From Hyphomicrobiales bacterium (GTDB lineage: Bacteria > Pseudomonadota > Alphaproteobacteria > Rhizobiales > Devosiaceae): 10,296 bases of DNA. Position 1 is the stretch's first letter. Each line of letters starts with the position of its first letter. Positions 1 to 4,205 of the stretch are shown piece by piece. The position numbers were made by a program, and so were the translations under genes. The DNA lies in the NCBI GenBank assembly GCA_028290345.1, contig JAQGKB010000333.1, forward strand, positions 1-10,296. Direction: 5' to 3'. A model generated the notes under the pieces. The model searched no databases. It worked only from the letters and a program-made list of their open reading frames with translations, and was not told the DNA's origin.

Positions 1-82
1 GCCTCGCGGCGTGGGCCTGTGCCAGGCTACGGAAGGCGGCAGCGGAACCTTCGCGCTGTTGCCGCAATTGATGCCTAGTTAG
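1..82 (+). CDS. 3' end of an unidentified upstream gene (partial)
   Basis: One plus-strand frame stays open from the left edge to a TAG at 80-82, giving the 26-residue tail PRGVGLCQATEGGSGTFALL-PQLMPS. I do not recognise the family. In many Hyphomicrobiales, ftsK lies just before lolA, but this tail lacks the usual FtsK gamma-domain ending with a KREI-like motif, so I do not call it ftsK. The stop is 35 bp before the lolA start, so if the frame is real the two genes could be co-transcribed. Other frames across this short stretch are also partly open, including one on the minus strand, so the call rests mainly on position and a clean stop. Confidence 0.3.
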   Translation, partial: PRGVGLCQATEGGSGTFALLPQLMPS

Positions 83-117
83 CTTAGCTTCTCACTATTC
101 CCCCGCACGAGGCTTTT

Positions 118-741
118 ATGATTCGCCGCTCCGTCCTAGCCCTTCTGGCCTCCACGGCGTTTTTGCCGATCACGGGTGCGCTGGCGCAAACCAAGCAGCT
201 GACCTCGGCGGAGACCAAGCTGATCAACGACATCAGCACCTACAATTCCGCCATCCACACCATGGTGGGCCGCTTCCTGCAGATCGACACCAAGGGGCAG
301 CGCATCGAGGGCACCTTCTTCCTCGAGCGCCCCAACAAGATCCGCTTCCGCTACAATCCGCCCTCGCGCGAAGAGATCATCTCGGTCGGGCGCGGCTTTT
401 ACGTCATCAACCGCAAGGACCTGACCTCCTACGCCTACCCGCAGGACAAGGTGCCGCTACGCGAATTCCTGCAGGACAAGATCGACCTGCTGAAGACCAA
501 CGTCGTCGACGTGGTGCTGTCCAAGACCTACATCACCATCACGATCTCGGATGATACGCCGGCCGGAACGGTGGAAGTCTCGCTGATTTTCGATATCGCG
601 ACCAAGGATTTGTCGCAGTGGGTGCTGCGCGAACCGAGCGGCGCCGAAACCACCTTTTCGCTCTTCGACGTCCAGAAAGACGTCCCGATTCCGAAATCCT
701 ATTTTTACATTGATCCCACTTACAAGCCGATCCAGCAGTAG
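118..741 (+). CDS. lolA: Outer-membrane lipoprotein carrier protein LolA
   Basis: A 207-residue periplasmic chaperone of the LolA family. It accepts lipoproteins released from the inner membrane by the LolCDE transporter and carries them across the periplasm. The N-terminus is a clear Sec signal peptide: basic IRR, a hydrophobic core, and a predicted type I cleavage after A23 (ALA|Q). The mature part of about 184 residues has the LolA pattern: an amphipathic N-terminal helix, then strands with the family signature GTFFLERPNKIRFRY at residues 65-79 followed by NPPSREEI. It ends with DVQKDVPIPKSYFYIDP, resembling the conserved end of alphaproteobacterial LolA. A GAGG Shine-Dalgarno sequence at 109-112, 5 nt before the ATG, supports the start. 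In most alphaproteobacteria no LolB accompanies it, and none is seen here. The family call is secure; lipoprotein specificity is inferred. Confidence 0.9.
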   Translation: MIRRSVLALLASTAFLPITGALAQTKQLTSAETKLINDISTYNSAIHTMVGRFLQIDTKGQRIEGTFFLERPNKIRFRYNPPSREEIISVGRGFYVINRKDLTSYAYPQDKVPLREFLQDKIDLLKTNVVDVVLSKTYITITISDDTPAGTVEVSLIFDIATKDLSQWVLREPSGAETTFSLFDVQKDVPIPKSYFYIDPTYKPIQQ

Positions 742-762
742 CCACTTGGCGCCACGCCGTTT

Positions 763-777
763 CCGGCTTTACGCCGG
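763..777 (+). other. Small hairpin between lolA and xth
   Basis: CCGGC (763-767) and GCCGG (773-777) form a perfect 5-bp stem around the loop TTTAC. Two G-T pairs can extend it outward. No T-tract follows, so it is at best a weak attenuator or mRNA end between lolA and xth, and it may be chance in GC-rich DNA. Confidence 0.25.
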
Positions 778-837
778 GGCCGGCACTCGGCCATAACGAG
801 CCGCTCAATTTGCGAGCCTGTTGCGGAAGGCCGATCA

Positions 838-1650
838 ATGCTTGTCAGTTTTGCTACCTGGAACATCAATTCGGTGCGCCTGCGCCTTGGGCTGGTGCTG
901 GATTTTCTCAAGCAATATCAGCCCGATGTGCTGATGCTGCAGGAGATCAAGTGCACCAACGACCAGTTCCCGGGCAATGACTTCGCGGCGGCAGGCTATC
1001 CCCACCAGGCGGTGCATGGGCAGAAGGGCTATCATGGCGTTGCCATCATCTCGCGCTTTCCGCTGCACGAAATCTCCTCGCGCGTCTTTTTCGACATTCC
1101 GGAATCGCGGCACGTCTCGGCCGAACTCGATTTCGGCCGCGGCATGCTCAGGGTGCACAATTTTTACATCCCGGCGGGCGGCGACGAGCCCGATCCGCTG
1201 ATCAACCCTAAATTCAAGCACAAGTTGGGCTTTCTCGATGAGCTCAAGGCCTGGTTCGGCGAGCCGGCCTTCGCCCGCGGGCACCTGATCGCCGGCGATT
1301 TCAACATCGCCCCGCACGAAAACGACGTCTGGAGCCACAAGCAGCTGCTCAACGTCGTCAGCCACACCCCGATCGAGACCGAGACGCTCAACGCCATCAT
1401 GACCGGCGGCAGTGGCTGGGTGGATCTGGTGCGCAAGCACATCCCGCATGACCAGAAACTCTATTCCTGGTGGAGCTACCGCGCCAAGGACTGGGACCTC
1501 TCGGACCGTGGCCGCCGCCTGGATCACATATGGTCCACTGCCGATATCGCCGCCCACAGCATCGGCTCCGAAATCATCAAACCCGCCCGCGGCTGGAGCG
1601 CAAAACCGTCCGACCACGTGCCAGTGATTGTAAGATTCGGGCTGGAATAG
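838..1650 (+). CDS. xth: Exodeoxyribonuclease III (AP endonuclease)
   Basis: A 270-residue member of the exonuclease III/APE1 endonuclease-exonuclease-phosphatase family. It cleaves DNA 5' of abasic sites and removes blocked 3' ends in base-excision repair in the cytoplasm. The family's metal and catalytic motifs appear in order: WNINS (N9), LQEIK (E36), HNFYIPAGG (the tyrosine motif), GDFNIAPHENDVW (aspartate and asparagine), LDHIW and the C-terminal SDHVPV (D259, H260). The length is typical for bacterial XthA. The ATG is preceded by GGAAGG at 825-830 with a 7-nt spacer, which fixes the start. It lies 96 bp after lolA on the same strand and could share its transcript, although a small hairpin sits in the gap. 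It converges with the cNMP-domain gene across a repeat-rich region. Confidence 0.95.
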   Translation: MLVSFATWNINSVRLRLGLVLDFLKQYQPDVLMLQEIKCTNDQFPGNDFAAAGYPHQAVHGQKGYHGVAIISRFPLHEISSRVFFDIPESRHVSAELDFGRGMLRVHNFYIPAGGDEPDPLINPKFKHKLGFLDELKAWFGEPAFARGHLIAGDFNIAPHENDVWSHKQLLNVVSHTPIETETLNAIMTGGSGWVDLVRKHIPHDQKLYSWWSYRAKDWDLSDRGRRLDHIWSTADIAAHSIGSEIIKPARGWSAKPSDHVPVIVRFGLE

Positions 1651-1710
1651 GGTTGTTTGCACGGGTGGGCCATTTGCTTTCGCCCTCCAATGTCCCCTAG
1701 CGATTAACGC

Positions 1711-1742
1711 CGTCATCACCCGGTTTATCCGGGTGATCCAGC
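1711..1742 (+). repeat. REP-like palindromic unit A
   Basis: The unit begins CGTCA and ends in TCCAGC. ATCACCCGG (1715-1723) pairs perfectly with CCGGGTGAT (1729-1737) around the 5-nt loop TTTAT, a 9-bp stem. Its architecture, a CGTCA head, a stem of about 9 bp, a 5-nt loop and a CAG-containing tail, is shared with units B and C. It lies about 60 bp after the xth stop and could act as the transcript end for xth. Confidence 0.7.
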
Positions 1743-1756
1743 TTTCTTGACTTGCG

Positions 1757-1772
1757 TCCGCGTTCACGCGGA
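1757..1772 (+). other. Small hairpin between repeat units A and B
   Basis: TCCGCG (1757-1762) and CGCGGA (1767-1772) form a perfect 6-bp stem with a TTCA tetraloop. It sits between repeat units A and B and may be part of the same composite repeat. No function can be assigned. Confidence 0.4.
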
Positions 1773-1789
1773 GAGCTCCACCTAACATT

Positions 1790-1821
1790 CGTCATTCTCG
1801 CGCTCGACGCTAGAACGCAGA
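1790..1821 (+). repeat. REP-like palindromic unit B
   Basis: The unit starts CGTCA and ends CGCAGA. TTCTCGCG (1795-1802) pairs with CGCTAGAA (1808-1815) around the loop CTCGA, with one mismatch. It faces unit C in inverted orientation: 1791-1821 matches the reverse complement of 1849-1879 at 21 of 31 positions, including a continuous GCTCGAC. The pair could fold into one large cruciform, with a GTGG/CCAC mini-stem (1825-1828/1836-1839) in the spacer. Confidence 0.6.
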
Positions 1822-1848
1822 TTTGTGGCAAAACACCACGGCCCGCAG

Positions 1849-1880
1849 TCTGGACCCTCGGGTCGAGCCCAAGGGTGACG
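1849..1880 (-). repeat. REP-like palindromic unit C, inverted relative to A and B
   Basis: Read on the minus strand, this unit starts CGTCA and ends GGTCCAGA. On the plus strand, ACCCTCGGG (1854-1862) and CCCAAGGGT (1868-1876) form a 9-bp stem with one mismatch and a 5-nt loop. Its translation resembles the LDPRV-type peptides often seen in spurious frames of Hyphomicrobiales genomes, which suggests a repeat dispersed through the genome. With unit B it forms a tail-to-tail pair like a BIME of paired REP sequences. Confidence 0.65.
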
Positions 1881-1945
1881 AGCAGTGGGGGAGGGCGCGC
1901 TGAAGGCACTGTCTCGTCGGCAGGTTTGCACTGGCTTTGTGTCTA

Positions 1946-1980
1946 CCTCCCCCTTGCGGGGAGGGGTCAGGGGTGGGGGT
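1946..1980 (+). repeat. C/G-rich hairpin repeat with a G-quadruplex motif
   Basis: CCTCCCC (1946-1952) pairs perfectly with GGGGAGG (1958-1964) around the loop CTTGC. The plus strand then continues as four G-runs, 1958-1961, 1963-1966, 1970-1973 and 1975-1979, with loops of 1, 3 and 1 nt. That meets the usual criterion for an intramolecular G-quadruplex with four tetrads. From general familiarity, similar elements that translate to PLAGRG/PLAGEG peptides occur repeatedly in alphaproteobacterial intergenic DNA. The hairpin and the quadruplex use the same first G-runs and would exclude each other. Confidence 0.6.
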
Positions 1981-2012
1981 CGGAGTTGGGCGATAAGCCC
2001 ATCATTCGCAAT

Positions 2013-2075
2013 TCAACAAGGACCTGCAGCCAGGGGCGACGCCCCCGGCCTCGCCGCCCTAATCGTCCTTGTTGA
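2013..2075. repeat. 11-bp perfect inverted repeat at the 3' end of the cNMP-domain gene
   Basis: TCAACAAGGAC (2013-2023) is the exact reverse complement of GTCCTTGTTGA (2065-2075). The right arm lies inside the last codons of the minus-strand cNMP-domain gene. The 41-bp between the arms contain a GGGGC-GAC-GCCCC hairpin (2033-2045). On the minus-strand transcript this is a stop codon followed by a long stem with an inner hairpin, so it is a candidate mRNA 3' end. No T-tract follows, so intrinsic termination is uncertain. Confidence 0.45.
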
Positions 2076-2526
2076 TCCGCATCCGCACCCGATCAAGCGC
2101 ACCCAGATACGCCCCTAGCTCCCGCTTGATCCGCGTGGCAGCACGATCGGCAAGGTCGGGGAACTGTTGCACCAGCTTCATGAAGGCATGGCGCGGCACG
2201 AAGATCGTTTCCACCTCGGTGATCGCGGTCACTGTTACCGGCCGCTTTTTTGCAATCATCAGCGCCATGGTGCCGACTACCGCGCCCTGCGTGCTGGTCT
2301 GATAGGGCTTGCCACCGCTGCCGCCCTCGCCCGCCGGCTGGCTGGAGATCGTGCCGGAAACCAGCACATACGCGCCGCTGGGAACCTCGCTATGCTTGGA
2401 AATCACCGCGCCCGGCCCAAACACCCGGCGCTCGCTGGCGAAAGCAAGAAGGCGGCATTGCTCGTCATTGCAGATCTCGAAAAAATCCGCATGCGCAAGT
2501 ATCGTCGCCGTGTCGTCGAGTTGCAT
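2059..2526 (-). CDS. Stand-alone cyclic-nucleotide-binding-domain protein
   Basis: A 155-residue protein made almost entirely of one cNMP-binding (CAP effector) domain, residues about 10-125. It has an N-terminal helix with FFEICNDEQCRLLAF, a beta roll starting FGPGAVISKHSEVPSGAYVLVSGTI, and a phosphate-cassette region at 81-101 (QGAVVGTMALMIAKKRPVTV). The helical tail of about 30 residues has no helix-turn-helix or enzyme domain, so it is not a CRP/FNR regulator by itself. The arginine of the cassette (R95) is kept, but the usual GE pair is G85-T86, so binding of classical cAMP is doubtful. A glycine-rich loop (66-72) sits between strands. It lies 66 bp downstream of the response regulator on the same strand and is probably in its operon. 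A possible AAGGA precedes the ATG by 10 nt. Ligand and role are unknown. Confidence 0.8.
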   Translation of the reverse strand: MQLDDTATILAHADFFEICNDEQCRLLAFASERRVFGPGAVISKHSEVPSGAYVLVSGTISSQPAGEGGSGGKPYQTSTQGAVVGTMALMIAKKRPVTVTAITEVETIFVPRHAFMKLVQQFPDLADRAATRIKRELGAYLGALDRVRMRINKDD

Positions 2527-2592
2527 CCCGCCCCAGTCCTTCGCCAGAGCGGCTTCCTCGGGGACGGAAATCCCCTCGGCCCAAAACCCGCT

Positions 2593-3276
2593 CTATGGGA
2601 CGAGACGATACCCGCCTTCTTCGGTTACGAGCAACCGCGCATTGGAGGGGTCCCGCTCGATTTTTTGACGCAGCCGATAAATATGGGTCTCGAGCGTGTG
2701 GGTGGTGACCCGATTGTTGTACCCCCAGACCTCCTTGAGCAGCACGTCGCGCGTGATGGTCTTGGGGCCCTGGCGGTAGAGATACTTCAGGATCGAGGTC
2801 TCCTTATCGGTCAGCCGCACCTTGCCGCCATCGCTGCCCTCGAGCAGCTTTGCCGCGGGCTGGAAGCTATATTGCCCGATGGTGAAGACCACATCCTCGC
2901 TTTGGTCGTGTTGGCGCAGTGCGGCGCGGATGCGCGCCAGCAGCACCGAAAACCGAAACGGCTTGGTTACGTAGTCGTTGGCGCCCGATTCAAGCCCCAG
3001 GATCTGGTCCGAATCGGTATCGTGGCCGGTGAGCATCAGGATCGGGCTCTTGAACCCCTCGCGGCGCAGGATCTTGACCGCCTCACGGCCATCCATGTCG
3101 GGCAGCCCGACGTCAAGCAGCATCAGGTCGACATGGCCGTTGCGCACCCCGGCCAGCGCTTCGCTGCCGGTGCCGGCCTCTGCGATATCGAACTCTCGGT
3201 AATGCGTCAGTTGATCGACAAGCGTCTTGCGCAGTTCGACATCGTCGTCGACGATAAACAGACGGCGCTTGTTCAT
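2593..3276 (-). CDS. OmpR/PhoB-family DNA-binding response regulator (orphan)
   Basis: A 227-residue two-component response regulator. The receiver domain (about 4-118) has the acidic pocket D10/D11, the phospho-acceptor D55 in LMLLDVGLPDMDG, the switch T83 in LMLTGHD, and K105 in the DYVTKPF motif. The C-terminal winged helix (about 130-225) contains LTDKETSILKYL, the recognition-helix region THTLETHIYRLRQKI and the wing EEGGYRLV typical of the OmpR/PhoB subgroup. All phosphorylation residues are intact, so it should be switched by a kinase, but no histidine kinase gene is in the window. GAGGA at 3286-3290, 9 nt before the ATG, supports the start. The 130 bp separating it from the YggS-type gene are long enough for its own promoter, though I cannot point to a convincing one. 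Target genes are unknown, and a specific name (for example CzcR) would be a guess. Confidence 0.92.
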   Translation of the reverse strand: MNKRRLFIVDDDVELRKTLVDQLTHYREFDIAEAGTGSEALAGVRNGHVDLMLLDVGLPDMDGREAVKILRREGFKSPILMLTGHDTDSDQILGLESGANDYVTKPFRFSVLLARIRAALRQHDQSEDVVFTIGQYSFQPAAKLLEGSDGGKVRLTDKETSILKYLYRQGPKTITRDVLLKEVWGYNNRVTTHTLETHIYRLRQKIERDPSNARLLVTEEGGYRLVP

Positions 3277-3406
3277 GACCCGAAATCCTCAAATAGCCGA
3301 AGAGACCCGTAGCGCACAAAATACGAAGCGGAGCGCCACTTTAGGCCTGGAAGGGTCGCGTGCCAATCACAAGGCTGTGAGAGGCTGCGACGTTCCGTCC
3401 GTCCGG

Positions 3407-4102
3407 TCAGGCCATGTCCGCAGGCGTCGGACGGTGGCCAAAAAGTGCCGAACCGACCCGCACATGGGTGGCGCCCATGCCGATCGCCACCTCGAAATCG
3501 CTGCTCATTCCCATCGAAAGCTCCGCCACGCCCGCCTCGCGGGCGAGGACCGCCAGATGCGCGAAATAAGGCCCTGGCGGCACCCCATCCGGCGGGATGC
3601 ACATCAGGCCATCGATCTTGAGGCCATGCTCTTCGCGGCTGCGCGCGACGAATGCCACGGTTTCATCCGGCGCGATGCCGCTCTTTTGCGCCTCGCCGCC
3701 GATGTTGACCTGGACGAAGAGTTTTGGCTGCCGCCCCGTGCGCTGCATTTCGCCGCTGAGCGCTACGGCGAGCTTGTCGCGATCGAGGGTTTCGATGACA
3801 TCGAACAGCGCCACTGCGTCCTTGACCTTGTTGGTCTGCAACGGCCCGATCAGGTGGAGTTCGACATCGGCAAAGCGCTCCCGCAGCCCCGGCCACTTGT
3901 CCTTGGCCTCCTGCACCCGGTTCTCGCCGAACACCCTTTGACCGGCTTCGAGGAACGGCAGCACCGCATCGGCCGGAAAGGTTTTCGAGACTGCGATCAG
4001 TTCGACATGACTGGCTGGGGGGCCGAATCGCTTGTGCGCCCGCTCGACGGCGGCACGAATGGTGGCCAGCCGCTCCCCCGCATTACTCTCCGAGCCATCC
4101 AT
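3407..4102 (-). CDS. YggS/PROSC-family PLP homeostasis protein
   Basis: A 231-residue member of the YggS/YBL036C (PROSC) family, which binds pyridoxal 5'-phosphate and helps control free PLP and amino-acid balance without a known catalytic reaction. It has the single TIM-barrel domain: VELIAVSKTFP with the PLP-binding lysine K40, FGENRVQEAKDKW, ELHLIGPLQTNKVK, LFVQVNIGGEAQKSG, GLMCIPP and the phosphate-site end SMGMSSDFEVAIGMGATHVRVGSALFG. An upstream ATG at 4192 would add 30 residues unlike the family and lie 13 bp from the leuS start. The ATG at 4100-4102 gives the usual length and has AGGA upstream, so I chose it. It is divergent from leuS. Whether it is co-transcribed with the downstream response regulator is unclear because of the 130-bp gap. 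Confidence 0.9.
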   Translation of the reverse strand: MDGSESNAGERLATIRAAVERAHKRFGPPASHVELIAVSKTFPADAVLPFLEAGQRVFGENRVQEAKDKWPGLRERFADVELHLIGPLQTNKVKDAVALFDVIETLDRDKLAVALSGEMQRTGRQPKLFVQVNIGGEAQKSGIAPDETVAFVARSREEHGLKIDGLMCIPPDGVPPGPYFAHLAVLAREAGVAELSMGMSSDFEVAIGMGATHVRVGSALFGHRPTPADMA

Positions 4103-4205
4103 TTGCTGGGTTCCTGTTGACCAATTAGTGCTTTTCTGGTGATGGTCCGGTAGCGAAAATCCCCTAAAAACGCAATAATCCGCTTTCAGCAAGGACGTCC
4201 ATCCG
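4103..4205. promoter_or_regulatory. Divergent promoter region of the YggS-type gene and leuS
   Basis: This 103-bp gap separates two divergent genes and must contain starts for both. On the plus strand, TTGACC (4117-4122) is a good -35 match, with TGATGG (4140-4145) a weak -10 at 17-bp spacing. AAGGA at 4191-4195 is the leuS Shine-Dalgarno sequence, 10 nt from a GTG start. On the minus strand only weak -35/-10 combinations are visible. The region is richer in A and T than its surroundings. No leader peptide, T-box or other attenuator is evident. Confidence 0.4.

Larger units (their letters stand above)
1651..2058. other. Convergent intergenic region rich in palindromic repeats
   Basis: This 408-bp stretch lies between the stops of two convergent genes, xth and the cNMP-domain gene. 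I see no credible gene in it: open frames on both strands have compositionally biased translations that come from the repeats. It holds three related hairpin units (1711-1742, 1790-1821, 1849-1880), a C/G-rich hairpin and G-run element (1946-1980), and one arm of an 11-bp inverted repeat (2013-2023). Hairpins between convergent genes commonly serve as transcription ends. None here has a strong T-tract. Confidence 0.75.

Noticed and set aside
1610..1625. CACGTG core near the xth 3' end as a further parS site
   Set aside because: Only the 6-base core matches; flanks (CCGAC...CCAGT) differ from parS, and the bases encode the conserved SDHVP motif.
835..1788. 317-codon minus-strand open frame antisense to xth
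   Set aside because: xth has all exonuclease III motifs on the plus strand; the antisense frame has none and runs into the repeat region.
1697..2075. Open frames on both strands across the xth/cNMP-gene intergenic region (1697-1909 minus, 1752-2075 plus)
   Set aside because: Their translations are built from repeat-derived peptides (LDPRV, DHPDKPGDDG, PLAGRG types), lack ribosome-binding sites and family resemblance, and coincide with palindromic repeats.
2167..3312. 381-codon plus-strand open frame antisense to the response regulator and cNMP-domain gene
   Set aside because: Both minus-strand genes have diagnostic domains. The plus frame spans their gap and is a codon-bias artefact.
3385..3406. 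Short tandem GTCC/GGAC repeats upstream of the response regulator
   Set aside because: Only two to three 4-bp units; common by chance in GC-rich DNA and with no regulatory pattern visible.
4103..4192. N-terminal extension of the YggS-type gene to the ATG at 4192
   Set aside because: The added 30 residues are unlike the family, and the start would sit 13 bp from leuS, leaving no room for a promoter.
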